Below the pieces are notes generated by a model, which did not search any database, was not told the origin of the DNA, and worked only from the letters and a program-made list of their open reading frames with translations. From Microglena sp. YARC (Eukaryota > Chlorophyta > Chlorophyceae > Chlamydomonadales > Chlamydomonadaceae), in NCBI GenBank assembly GCA_022414725.1, contig CM039462.1, positions 44,950,945 to 45,014,944 on the forward strand: a DNA stretch of 64,000 bases, read 5' to 3'. A program made the position numbers and the translations under genes. Of this stretch, positions 54,462 through 63,485 are shown piece after piece. Positions within the stretch are counted from its first letter, which is position 1. Each line of letters begins with the position of its first letter.

Positions 54462-57013
54462 TTATTGTTGGTGGTCTTGTTGTGCACGTCTGCCCTCTAT
54501 GTCACCCATCAAACGGTCCACCGTGTACCGCGGCTCAGGATCAGGCTCGACAGTGTTGTAAGGCAACAATATGTCACCTCCCCCAGCGACACTAGAATTC
54601 AAGTACCTACTCTGCCAACCACCGTCACGCAAAGCAGGGTCCCCGCCACGTTCGTCTCCAACAACACCCATCTCAGCTACGCCGGCACCGAAACGCGCCC
54701 CAGCTGGAGCGTCACACCCCCCCCTCCTGTCAACCAGAAATTCGCGCCCAGTCATCACAAGCGCCTCACGAGACAGCGCGGGCTCCACCGAACAGACGTC
54801 GGCACGCGAAACCGGTCCGGTCACAGCAGACTCAGAAGTACCATAGTACTCAGACCCGTCAGTCGTCGTGCTGCGCATCGTCGCCTCTAAACTGTCGGGC
54901 TTGGCCACAACGTACGCACCAGAACTCTCTGCAAGCCGAGACACACCGAACCGTGTTCCCGAATCAGCGACCGTCTCACGCATAGTCGATCGAGGAGGGT
55001 CCAACACTGAAACACTGTAAGCTCCGCGTCCAGATGTCATCGTTGGCAAGCCACCACCACGATCCTGACCCAACGCAACGTCCTTACGAGTCGCATCGGG
55101 CGCCGCGTCATCAGCTGAGTAAAACAACGCCACCAACGTTCTTCGCATACAAATTACGTTGGTGACCGTCAGGGTTGACAGCGGTCGCCTCGCGAAGCGT
55201 GTGGCGCGCTCCAGAATCAGGATCCACCACAGGACCGCGGCGTGAAACAGAGCCTCCCGCAAAGTTGCCAGTCTGATGTCCGTCGTGGATACCCACCTCC
55301 TTGCGCGTCGTTCGTGTGACATCCTGCGAGTCGTACACCGTGAGCTTGGGAACGCCGTGAGATCCTACAAGGTTCACCACAGGCGCCGAATCGAGGAGAA
55401 CATCCTTGAGCGTCGTTCGCGTGACATCCTGCGAGTCGTACACCGTGAGCTTGGAAACGCCGTGAGATCCTACAAGGTTCACCACAGGCGCCGAATCGAG
55501 GTACTCCTCCTTACGCGTCGTGCGCGTGACATCCTGCGAGTCGTACACCGTGAGCTTGGGAACGCCGTGAGATCCTACAAGGTTCACCACAGGCGCCGAA
55601 TCGAGGAGAACATCCTTGAGCGTCGTTCGCGCGACATCATGCGAGTCGTTACACCGTTAGCTTGGGAACGCCGTGAGATCCTACAAGGTTCACCACAGGC
55701 GCCGAATCGAGGAGAACATCCTTGAGCGTCGTTCGCGCGACATCCTGCGAGTCGTACACCGTGAGCTTGGAAACGCCGTGAGATCCTACAAGGTTCACCA
55801 CAGGCGCCGAATCGAGGTACTCCTCCTTACGCGTCGTGCGCAGCACATCCTGCAAAGGCGCGACCAACGCCTTGACGGCCGTAGTGAGAGTTCCAGGGCG
55901 GGTGCGAGACCCGGTCTCCATTCGCGCGTTGCCAGGGACCGACATACCGCTTCGACCGTAGTCAGTGACGCTCTTGACCGTCGTCGTGGCAGGCCCTCGC
56001 GACATCTCACCCAGGGGGGTTCGAAAGATGAGGTTCCGTTGGGACCCTCCTCGGTCCTCCATCCGGTGCACGCCCACAGGTGCAGCTGCACCCTTGTACA
56101 GGTCGGCGGAACGCATCGTTTCACGCTCGGTGTGCCGGTCGACAATGCGGATCTTGTCGTACCCGGGCTGAGACCCGGCCGCGCCACCGGTGCGCATAAA
56201 GTCGTCGGTGGTCTTCTGCTCGCGGATGAGAGGAGGGGGTCGCGTCTGAGTGTTGATGGGTTGGTGCTTAGGTCGGTCCGTATTAGTAGATGTGGACGAC
56301 CCGGGGATAATCTGTCCAGGCAAGCTCTGTTTGGGACGCGTGAGAGAACGCATGTCGTCCACTGTTAGCGCACGCAGACCCCCCATTTCGCGCATCTTTT
56401 CCTCCGGGATCGGTTGAACACGAACCTGTTCGAAAGGGAGTTCGTTAGCGCGATTGCGTGGCAATTGCACGACGTCGCGGTACTCGGATCCCCCAATGCC
56501 TACAGGCGGACGCAGGACGTCCACTCTCGCCTCTGTAGGCCTGAAGAGTTTCTGAATTTCTCGCTTTCCACCGCTTAGTGATGTGAAGTCTTGGGAGCCT
56601 TTTTCGCCCACGAAGTTCTCCATCTCGTGTCCTCGGTTTGTGGCCGATCCTGGAGGCTCGCTCCCTCTGAAGAAAGGGACCATGTTGCCGTGCGTCGCTG
56701 GCATGCGGTCGCCAGTCATCGAGGACCTGAATGTGTTCTGCATGAGGAGCTCCTTTTCGTGTGCGTAGACATCTTGCACGCGTGTGCAGTGGTACGGGTC
56801 GTGAACGGATGGTCGGTCGCGCGCCTCCGCGTCAGACGCGTCAACCGAGATAGGCATTGATGATGATGATGATTTGCGGAATGTGCCGGGTCTCTTCTTT
56901 ATCGTGTATGATGTCATCGGGGAGACAGCTAGCGGCACCCTTCCCGGTTCGTTGCGTCTCTTTGAAAGCATGTACCCTGCGCCTGCGACGATAAGGAGAA
57001 GCGCAGCCTCCAT
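54462..57013 (-). pseudogene. Large virion-type protein with N-terminal anchor and 35-residue repeats, two frameshifts
   Basis: Starts MEAALLLIVAGAGYMLSKRR, a short hydrophobic anchor. Motifs of an NCLDV structural family (I recall it as DUF5899, not checked) follow: MENFVG, FEQVRVQPIPEEKM, LTVDDMRSLTRPKQSLPGQI. Then come TRTTLKDVLLDSAPVVNLVG-type repeats, and a Gly/Asp-rich tail to 54462 (ADDAAPDATRKDVALGQ ... GDIEGRRAQQDHQQ). One shift is at 55649, where a repeat has gttacaccgttagc instead of gtacaccgtgagc. Another is near 55120. About 850 residues if whole. Both shifts are single-base and could be sequence errors. Confidence 0.7.
55285..55855 (-). repeat. 105-bp tandem repeats (35 codons), about five copies
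   Basis: Each has gtgacatcctgcgagtcgta, caccgtgagcttgg, and aggttcaccacaggcgccga. Two unit types alternate: gaacatccttgagcgtcg and gtactcctccttacgcgtcg. They are long and nearly identical, so a likely place for assembly mistakes. Confidence 0.9.
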
Positions 57014-57139
57014 GCGGATGTGTTCTTTCCTTCAAACCACAATATTTTTGTCAAAAAGTGCGCATGGAGATCTGTTTGTCGCGTGCCAAAAAAAGTGTTA
57101 TGTTTGAACATGTAATAGCCAGCCATTCAACAAGCATAT

Positions 57140-57823
57140 ATGTCCGCGTACATATTGAATGGAGCCCCACTGAACGAGGTTTGGAACAACAACCACGACC
57201 GTGTCTTCACGGACAAGCGAGCTCCGGGAACCAAAAACTACAAAACAAAGAAGACGACGAGCAGCTTTCCTAAGAAGAAGAAAAAGGATGCGGAATCAAT
57301 TGCGAAATCAAAGACGCCGTCGTACGCGTGCGTCTTTGACAAGAACCCTAGTCCGTTGTGCGACATGTACACACAGGGGTTCAATTCCTCATTCGACGAC
57401 ATCATGGACATTTACCAACGAGACACAGAGTATCGAAAATCTCATGCCGAAGAAGAAGAAGAAAAGAGTGAAGAGCATCCTAAATACAATAATACCGAAT
57501 ACGGCAATGATGATCCTGACTCCGAATCGGACAATGATCATCCTAATGACGATGCCAACGATTCAGATTCAGACAATGAGCCGCCCACCACCACCCCAAT
57601 AACATCCGCTCGCCTGCCTAAAAGCAGTAAAAATCCAGTCGAAGGATTCTTTCATCCACAAATGGACACGTCCCCGAAGCCTAGACAAGCGTTGATGGAG
57701 CTCGCAATGTTTGTGTTAGCAGGCGTCATGCTCATATTCATTCTAGAGACATTCGTAAAGTTGGGAATGGGGATGCGGTACCGTCGTCATGGAGGAAGCG
57801 CCGCCGCGTACACTCACTACTGA
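57140..57823 (+). CDS. Small virion-type protein, acidic, tail-anchored (227 aa)
   Basis: Starts MSAYILNGAPLNEVWNNNHD. A basic patch KKKKKD is near 50; then CDMYTQGFNSSFDDIMDIYQ near 74-93, a strongly acidic linker (about 100-150), a C-terminal hydrophobic segment LMELAMFVLAGVMLIFILET, and a basic end. NG-P---W near the start, C-Y---F--DIMD-Y and a C-terminal anchor form a pattern I associate with a conserved mimivirus/phycodnavirus protein. Divergent from the preceding large protein. Confidence 0.7.
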   Translation: MSAYILNGAPLNEVWNNNHDRVFTDKRAPGTKNYKTKKTTSSFPKKKKKDAESIAKSKTPSYACVFDKNPSPLCDMYTQGFNSSFDDIMDIYQRDTEYRKSHAEEEEEKSEEHPKYNNTEYGNDDPDSESDNDHPNDDANDSDSDNEPPTTTPITSARLPKSSKNPVEGFFHPQMDTSPKPRQALMELAMFVLAGVMLIFILETFVKLGMGMRYRRHGGSAAAYTHY

Positions 57824-57870
57824 TTAAAAACAATCCCATTTTATTTTGAAAACAATTGTATGAACTGAAA

Positions 57871-58107
57871 ATGACCTCCTCTATCACTATCTCAATTACA
57901 TTGTGTCACGCAATGACGGATGAGAAGATGGACATGGTAAGGGCAATTCCAGGCGTCTCGAACGTCGAGTTAAGCCAAACCGAAACCGATACACTAAATG
58001 TCGTACTTGTCGAGGCTCTCCATACACCCCAGAGCACCGCCAGTGTCGCCATGGCCATCGCCAAGCAGTTCCCGAGCTGCCCCGTCAAGTATGGGGTCCC
58101 CAAGTAA
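57871..58107 (+). CDS. Small hypothetical protein (78 aa)
   Basis: From ATG 57871: MTSSITISITLCHAMTDEKM. An alternating beta-alpha-beta pattern (MVRAIPGVSNVELSQTETDT, LNVVLVEA, VAMAIAKQFPSC) resembles a small ferredoxin-like alpha/beta fold. Clean frame, 47 bases after the previous stop. Upstream has attttgaaaacaattgta. Confidence 0.6.
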   Translation: MTSSITISITLCHAMTDEKMDMVRAIPGVSNVELSQTETDTLNVVLVEALHTPQSTASVAMAIAKQFPSCPVKYGVPK

Positions 58108-58149
58108 TTTTGTCAAGTACATGTAAAGCAGTTTACTTGCTATATCAAC

Positions 58150-58758
58150 ATGAACGACAATGCGGCGGCAACCACAACCATATGGCACGATGACCTTCGC
58201 AGTTTCATGGGCACGACGGAAGCACTCTACAGTTTCGTACCCCTTCCAGGGATGCTCCTCACAGAGCAGCTGAACGCACTGTTCAGATTCTCCATATACT
58301 ACAGCATCGCCGTGTGCATTTTCTGTGCCTCCCCCAAGGCGCTGCTAATTCCTGTTTTGACAGGTGCGCTGACCGCCGCGGTCCACCGTTTTGACGTTGG
58401 CCAGCGAACGAACACGATCGAGATGATGCGCAACGAGGGTCTCGAACGTGACCCCGAGACGGCGAGGATCTGTCGCGCGCCCACGAAAGAGAACCCATTC
58501 ATGAATCCTGCAATCGGTGACATGGGCGCAGTGCTGGTGGGAGGGACGCGTCCCCCTTGCGACATCACGCGTCCGTCGGTCCGAAAGCGAGTTGACAAAC
58601 TCTTCCACGGCGATAAATGGCAGGAGCCACACGATGTGTTCAAACGTAATTCCGGCTTCCGTCAGTTTTACACTGTCGCCGCCCCCAACGACCAGGGCGC
58701 CTTTGCGAACTGGCTCTTCAACGACCGGTCCATCAGCTACTCGCGAAAGACGCAATGA
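58150..58758 (+). CDS. Conserved NCLDV membrane-associated protein (202 aa)
   Basis: Two hydrophobic segments at about 45-75 (FSIYYSIAVCIFCASPKALLI; VLTGALTAAVH). A conserved block follows: RAPTKENPFMNPAIGDMGAV (about 117-136), KRNSGFRQFYTVAAPNDQGA and FANWLF near the end. NPF-N, R-FYT-P and DQ-AFA-WL are marks of a family widespread in mimiviruses and phycodnaviruses (I recall it as DUF5762, not checked). Likely an internal virion membrane protein. It overlaps the convergent gene by 26 bases. Confidence 0.75.
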   Translation: MNDNAAATTTIWHDDLRSFMGTTEALYSFVPLPGMLLTEQLNALFRFSIYYSIAVCIFCASPKALLIPVLTGALTAAVHRFDVGQRTNTIEMMRNEGLERDPETARICRAPTKENPFMNPAIGDMGAVLVGGTRPPCDITRPSVRKRVDKLFHGDKWQEPHDVFKRNSGFRQFYTVAAPNDQGAFANWLFNDRSISYSRKTQ

Positions 58759-59206
58759 CGATAAAGAGGCTGCTCCAGAGCATGCAGATGACAAACTTAT
58801 CCATTGGGACTGTGTACATTAGTATGGGCATGCACCACATCCCCAAGAGTATCAAAGCATCATAGATCTTGCGGATGAAGTGCGAGATGCACAACTTGAA
58901 ATGCGGGTACATGAGATTCAAACCGCAGAAAAATATGGCCTCGTTATCGTTTCCTACGAGCGTTGGGAAGACAACCGAGTGCATTATTGCCATAACGATC
59001 GCCCCGATCGCTAACATTATGAGAGGCTGTATCATCGAGAACCCAATGTCAATCCTTAAACCGGCGTACTTGGTCCCTACGTTCTCCAAGGTCACCTCTT
59101 CTTTGATGCTTGTGTTCGCCCTCAATATGTAAGTGGAAATCCACGCGATCAGGAAGGCGACACACAGGACCGTGTACAATGCATGCGCGTACCCCGGATG
59201 ACTCAT
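58733..59206 (-). CDS. Four-helix membrane protein (157 aa)
   Basis: From MSHPGYAHALYTVL; a start ten codons upstream is also possible. Hydrophobic segments near 8-28, 56-78, 86-105 and 125-150. Polar loop NTSIKEEVTLENVGTKYAG. No family recognised. The gene lies tail-to-tail with the previous one, sharing 26 bases. Confidence 0.7.
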   Translation of the reverse strand: MSHPGYAHALYTVLCVAFLIAWISTYILRANTSIKEEVTLENVGTKYAGLRIDIGFSMIQPLIMLAIGAIVMAIMHSVVFPTLVGNDNEAIFFCGLNLMYPHFKLCISHFIRKIYDALILLGMWCMPILMYTVPMDKFVICMLWSSLFIVIASFASS

Positions 59207-59251
59207 TATTTTTCGATGTATATTTTTTGTAGACAAGAACGCTGTAAACCA

Positions 59252-59821
59252 TCAAACGATGGATGAGGTGATGTTGATCCCGCAATACTTTTTTGGCTCG
59301 TTGTCAAAGTCGACCTTGGTGTAGAGCCCGATAGACATCGCCTCGCCCAGGATCCACTTGAAGTTCGACCAGAACTTGGGCGTGTGTCCCACCTCGTCCG
59401 TCGCGAGGTGACCCAGCTCGTGGATCGCGACATACATGAGGATGTTCTCATCCACTAGCTCGTGGTCACGCTGACGCAGACACAATACGATCTTCTCACC
59501 CTTGTTTACAGAGTACGATGTGTACCCAAGTTCCGCCCCGCCCTCCGAGAGAGCGTCTGGGTTGTAGTTATCGTACAGCAGGCGCACGACCTTGTTTTTC
59601 GGGTACTTGGCCACGAGATGCTGAACCAGCTTGTTAAGATTCGAGTTGATGCGCGCCATGAGGTTCGCCGCGTTCTGGCGGTCGGGCAGCCGACGCATCA
59701 GGTATTCGCGACCGTCGACGTCCGAGCTCACGAACAAGACCTCGCTGTAGAATCCTCGGAGGTACCCTACAATGATGATCACGATGATGAACACGGCGAA
59801 AATTTCAGCGAAGCGTCCCAT
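59252..59821 (-). CDS. WLM-like zinc metallopeptidase, membrane-anchored
   Basis: A 189-residue protein. Residues 6-22 are a hydrophobic anchor (EIFAVFIIVIIIVGYL). VAIHELGHLATDEVGHTPKF (about 130-149) is the zinc motif HEXXH with a third His seven residues on. The C-terminus YCGINIT is also typical. This is a known NCLDV protein type; the role may be in virion assembly or proteolysis. All metal ligands and the catalytic Glu are present. Confidence 0.88.
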   Translation of the reverse strand: MGRFAEIFAVFIIVIIIVGYLRGFYSEVLFVSSDVDGREYLMRRLPDRQNAANLMARINSNLNKLVQHLVAKYPKNKVVRLLYDNYNPDALSEGGAELGYTSYSVNKGEKIVLCLRQRDHELVDENILMYVAIHELGHLATDEVGHTPKFWSNFKWILGEAMSIGLYTKVDFDNEPKKYCGINITSSIV

Positions 59822-59984
59822 TCATTATTTGTCATGCTCTCCGAAATGTTTTTTTCTCCGAAAGGATTTTTCTCAGAAAAGTCGGACCGGACATTTTGTT
59901 GCAACCTTCGAGTGCATGCATGTAAGAGAACAAGTCAGTGAATTTTTAACATTTTGGTATTTTAGATTCTGATCGTGTGCGCCA

Positions 59985-60638
59985 ATGATTACGCTGACTT
60001 TCCCCGTCGTGTTGGACGACGTGCAATGTCACCGTCCCGACGTCAACCTGGGATTGTCCACACCCACCCCCGTCCCGAGAGAAGCGATCGCGTCCATAAA
60101 AAAACGATGGAAATCGTTCGGTTTCGAGCATCTGATCGAAGAGGTCCCTCTGCTTAACTCGATGGGTATGTGGCCGGTCGATTTCAAGCACGCCCGTTTA
60201 AAACCTGTCGTGAACGGGTTCATGTTCGTCGAGATCGTCTTGAGCTTTTCGAAGACTCGGAAGAAACACCAACGAGGAGGAGGAGGAGGTCTGTTTTCTT
60301 TTGGGAAAAACAAAGTGCCGGACGAATGGAGGCCCTCGAGGATGGATGTGGACGATGTCAAGTTGTTGAATTACGTTAAGGGGCAGCTGACTGATGGATG
60401 GGGAGAGGGTGTGTCACAATTACGGTTCGGACCTCGTGTATCATGTCCCAACGGGGATCTCGAGTTCCCCAAATTGTGCAGAGTCATTCTCCCCGGATCC
60501 GAATACGAGGAGGGTGAGGTACATGATTCAAATATCGTGGGACGGTACAGTTTCAATTTGACGACGATCGGATGTACGTTGTGGCCACGCGACATTCACA
60601 AAGCCCAAAAGGAAGCAACAGCAACTTTCCGAAAATAA
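59985..60638 (+). CDS. Hypothetical protein (217 aa)
   Basis: Starts MITLTFPVVLDDVQCHRPDV. Soluble, beta-rich, with a glycine run RGGGGGLFSFG at about 92-102, and conserved-looking RFGPRVSCPNGDLEFPKLCR and SFNLTTIGCTLWPRDIHKA. Divergent from the metallopeptidase. Unknown family. Confidence 0.65.
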   Translation: MITLTFPVVLDDVQCHRPDVNLGLSTPTPVPREAIASIKKRWKSFGFEHLIEEVPLLNSMGMWPVDFKHARLKPVVNGFMFVEIVLSFSKTRKKHQRGGGGGLFSFGKNKVPDEWRPSRMDVDDVKLLNYVKGQLTDGWGEGVSQLRFGPRVSCPNGDLEFPKLCRVILPGSEYEEGEVHDSNIVGRYSFNLTTIGCTLWPRDIHKAQKEATATFRK

Positions 60639-60647
60639 GTAAACATA

Positions 60648-60668
60648 CAGTTGTTCTCAAATAATTTT
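60648..60668 (+). mobile_element. Tc1-like family 2 left-end remnant
   Basis: CAGTTGTTCTCAAATAATTT preceded by TA, as at 39255. The rest of the element is missing; it lies 10 bases after the gene at 59985-60638. Confidence 0.75.
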
Positions 60669-60669
60669 C

Positions 60670-60908
60670 AACGGTACTTTGTGAAATTACAAGTGATAAA
60701 ACTGTAGGAAGCGCAACCGAATTTAATGAATACGTCGGTTATATAGAGAACGGCGGTAAAGGTTGGGGTGATTTTATGATTGTTGAACTTGAACCAGAAA
60801 TTAGACCAAAAATGATAAAATATTTCGGTAGTCGATTTACACCTTTTGTTCATTACGTTTATAACGTTCATGCAACATACCCGGTCCGTGTAATGAGTGG
60901 GTTTTAGT
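60670..60908 (+). pseudogene. AT-rich orphan coding fragment
   Basis: An open frame without a start reads EITSDKTVGSATEFNEYVGY, GGKGWGDFMIVELEPEIRPK, MIKYFGSRFTPFVHYVYNV and ends at TAG. The base composition (many A/T third positions) differs from neighbours, suggesting another source. It is enclosed by transposon remnants on both sides. Confidence 0.5.
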
Positions 60909-61145
60909 CATCGCGACCAGTCGGCTGTGATGGGGTACTGCACCCGTAAAAAAAATCCAAGAAAAACACCGGAGGGGTGGCTTAGCCACCTCTCTTGTCG
61001 ATATCAACAAATCGATCAAGCGATACGAGGACTGCGATAGTTGATATCATCTGCGTGACCTGACTTTGCAGTAGCCCACAAGGCACTGCTGGCGGTAGAG
61101 TTCGCCCGGGCCCAAGTCAGCAAGTCAGCGATTTGCACATGCATC
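60905..61145 (+). pseudogene. Fanzor C-terminal fragment and family-A remnant
   Basis: tcatcgcgaccagtcggctg, aaatccaagaaaaacaccgg and aggggtggcttagcc match the Fanzor gene around 15395-15520. After the cgatacgaggactgcgat piece it diverges, and from about 61105 agtcagcgatttgcacatgc resembles the family-A left region. A third, ancient copy collapsed to about 240 bp. Confidence 0.75.
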
Positions 61146-61160
61146 ATTCATTTCCACAAT

Positions 61161-63425
61161 TCATGCACGGAAGCCGCTGAAATTCATGACATTCATTTCT
61201 CCTCTGTTCCAACCACCTCTCGCCATCCTCGTGAACTTCACTACAAATATGTTATAAGCATTTTCGCTTGGACTTACAGTGGGTGTGATGAGACGCTGTG
61301 TACTTACAGACACAGACGCGATACCTATCTGCGTGTCGAGCACATCGAACGACTTACCATCCACGCTCCCGTACACAACCCAGTCTGTGCAGCTGCCAGT
61401 CATCTCGTATGAGGTTAAGTAGATGGGCCAAGGGATGCGCAAGGAGATGAATTCGCCCAGAATCCCGTCAGTGAATCCATTCATGGTACGTAATGCCCGA
61501 GCAGAACCGTCTTTGGGTTCGATACCGATGTTGTATGAGCCATCATGTGAATGCCACACATTACCATTGTTAAGGTCGAACACATTCCAAGCTGATAACC
61601 AATTTGCTCTGTTTGTGCTGGCGGCACAAACGTAGTTCTCAATCTTCGACGCACTAAAACTTTCAAGATAATAGCCGTCGCTTATACCCATTTGGAATCT
61701 AGCAATGAGTTTAACTCCCTTGGGGTTGTAAATATCGACCACACTGGAATCTAGATCTCTCAGATCGTATTTGTAAGTCGTACTCGTTGTCTCTAATGTT
61801 ACTATTTCGAATGTAATGACATTTCCGTTTGACACATCTTGTACCCTAAACGTTACTCTCTCGTCTCCTTCCAAAGACGAACCGAATAATGTCATCGATA
61901 CTGATCCAACACCCGATAGCGTATCGATCACTGGAGGCGAGGAAATTGTTCCAGACCTATTAGACCTAGCCAACGTACTTTCAAATGTCAACACATTATC
62001 AGTATTGAATATCCATCCGTCAGTTTCCATCTGCGCTTGTGTGGTATTCGCAAATGATGCAGCGAAAATCTCTGTCTCAACGTCCTCAGCGAACCCATTC
62101 ATCTGCGGAGGCACGGTCACTATCTCGCGCGCCAATGCAGGAGGCTTTCTCCTTCCTCCCCTGAATGCAAGGAGGGACAATGAACCATCCGATGGAACGT
62201 TCGGTGTCCCCAATCGACCTACAAACGCCTTACGTGCAAGAGCGGATCTACGTGTGTCCCATATTCCAGTGGTGATTGCAGGTCGATTTTGGTAGAAGCT
62301 GTCTAGCGCGACTGGTTGCGTGGTCGAAAGCCCGTACTCGTGAGCGATGTCTGCAAAACTCAGAGCTCCAAACAAGGGTAGACAGCCGGTCTCGTTTAGG
62401 TAAATGCGAATTGTTCGCAAACTAGAAGGCCATGGTGTCGTGTCCTGCATATTCTTCACGGTGTTGTTAAACAAACCGAATCCTCCTCCATCTGCCCCTG
62501 ATAGAAAGGTCCCAAGTTCCCCTGTACTAGTAACCTTAAGTACACCATCTATCCACACACGTGACGTGTCAATATCGTTATCCTTCTTCTGTAAACTAAA
62601 TGCTATATTGTGCCAACGACCGTCCCTCGGAAAATCCGAAATGTCCACTGTAGAAATGTTGTTTGCAACCACACGCATTACTGTGCTTCCATCCACCGGA
62701 GATCTGACTACGCCTATATAGAGACCGTGTCCAGCTCCTCCGTAGTCGAACAAAATGCAGCTTGTAGCAAAGTTTGTGGGAATGACAACATCCATCGAGA
62801 ACATGGTGTCCGTGGAAAGAGTCAATGACTCGAACGTTGACGGACCGCTGTACACGTAGTCGGGAGTTCCGAGATTGGCCTCCGTGGCAGAGAGCCATCC
62901 GAGCTGGTTATCGTACCTCCTGAGCGGCTTTGTGATGGTAACTGGCCAAGGGTTCGACGACTCGCCCACTGCAAAAGTCTCTTCAACCCGTCCGAACGAA
63001 CCAGGCCCAACACCCGACCAATCGCTATTTCCACCAAACGAACCTGTGGCTTCGCCGTACAAAGTCCCGTCTATCCAGACACGTACTCCTTCCGTGGGAT
63101 CTGTTCTGAATTCGAATGCTATCTCGTGCGTCAAATCGTCCGCAGGGATCGGGTATACATCGACGTACACGATATCTGCATGTGGTGGTGCTTGGCCTCC
63201 TAATCCACCTCTAACACGAAGTTTGGGAATTCCGGACGCCACATCCCGCACACCTACGTAAGCTCCTATGTGTACTCCTCCGTTCTCGAAGAGTACGCAA
63301 TCTTCAGCATATGTTGATGGTAAGACCACATCGCATACAAATAATGTGTTTGTATTTATATCAACAGGGTTTGTTATGCTTTCTCCAGGCTCGTATGAGT
63401 TTGAAAGAGTCAGTCCCACGTCCAT
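61161..63425 (-). CDS. LamG-like and discoidin-like surface protein (754 aa)
   Basis: Two concanavalin/LamG-type domains: about 25-175 (TLFVCDVVLPSTYAEDCVLF, HEIAFEFRTDPTEGVRVWID) and about 205-345 (TMFSMDVVIPTNFATSCILF, HNIAFSLQK, SRVWIDG). A linker with a second signature LPLFGALSFADIAHEYGL follows, then a beta region, then a C-terminal domain (about 600-754) of F5/8 type C look (WNVFDLNNGNVWHSHDGSYN, YEMTGSCTDWVVYGSVDGKS). These are carbohydrate-binding folds, so a fibre or capsid-surface adhesin is likely. No signal peptide. It lies next to another fibre-type gene. Confidence 0.82.
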   Translation of the reverse strand: MDVGLTLSNSYEPGESITNPVDINTNTLFVCDVVLPSTYAEDCVLFENGGVHIGAYVGVRDVASGIPKLRVRGGLGGQAPPHADIVYVDVYPIPADDLTHEIAFEFRTDPTEGVRVWIDGTLYGEATGSFGGNSDWSGVGPGSFGRVEETFAVGESSNPWPVTITKPLRRYDNQLGWLSATEANLGTPDYVYSGPSTFESLTLSTDTMFSMDVVIPTNFATSCILFDYGGAGHGLYIGVVRSPVDGSTVMRVVANNISTVDISDFPRDGRWHNIAFSLQKKDNDIDTSRVWIDGVLKVTSTGELGTFLSGADGGGFGLFNNTVKNMQDTTPWPSSLRTIRIYLNETGCLPLFGALSFADIAHEYGLSTTQPVALDSFYQNRPAITTGIWDTRRSALARKAFVGRLGTPNVPSDGSLSLLAFRGGRRKPPALAREIVTVPPQMNGFAEDVETEIFAASFANTTQAQMETDGWIFNTDNVLTFESTLARSNRSGTISSPPVIDTLSGVGSVSMTLFGSSLEGDERVTFRVQDVSNGNVITFEIVTLETTSTTYKYDLRDLDSSVVDIYNPKGVKLIARFQMGISDGYYLESFSASKIENYVCAASTNRANWLSAWNVFDLNNGNVWHSHDGSYNIGIEPKDGSARALRTMNGFTDGILGEFISLRIPWPIYLTSYEMTGSCTDWVVYGSVDGKSFDVLDTQIGIASVSVSTQRLITPTVSPSENAYNIFVVKFTRMARGGWNRGEMNVMNFSGFRA

Positions 63426-63485
63426 CTTCTTTAATACTAATTTAATACTAATTTAATACAATTTAAAGATCATCATTAATTTCCA

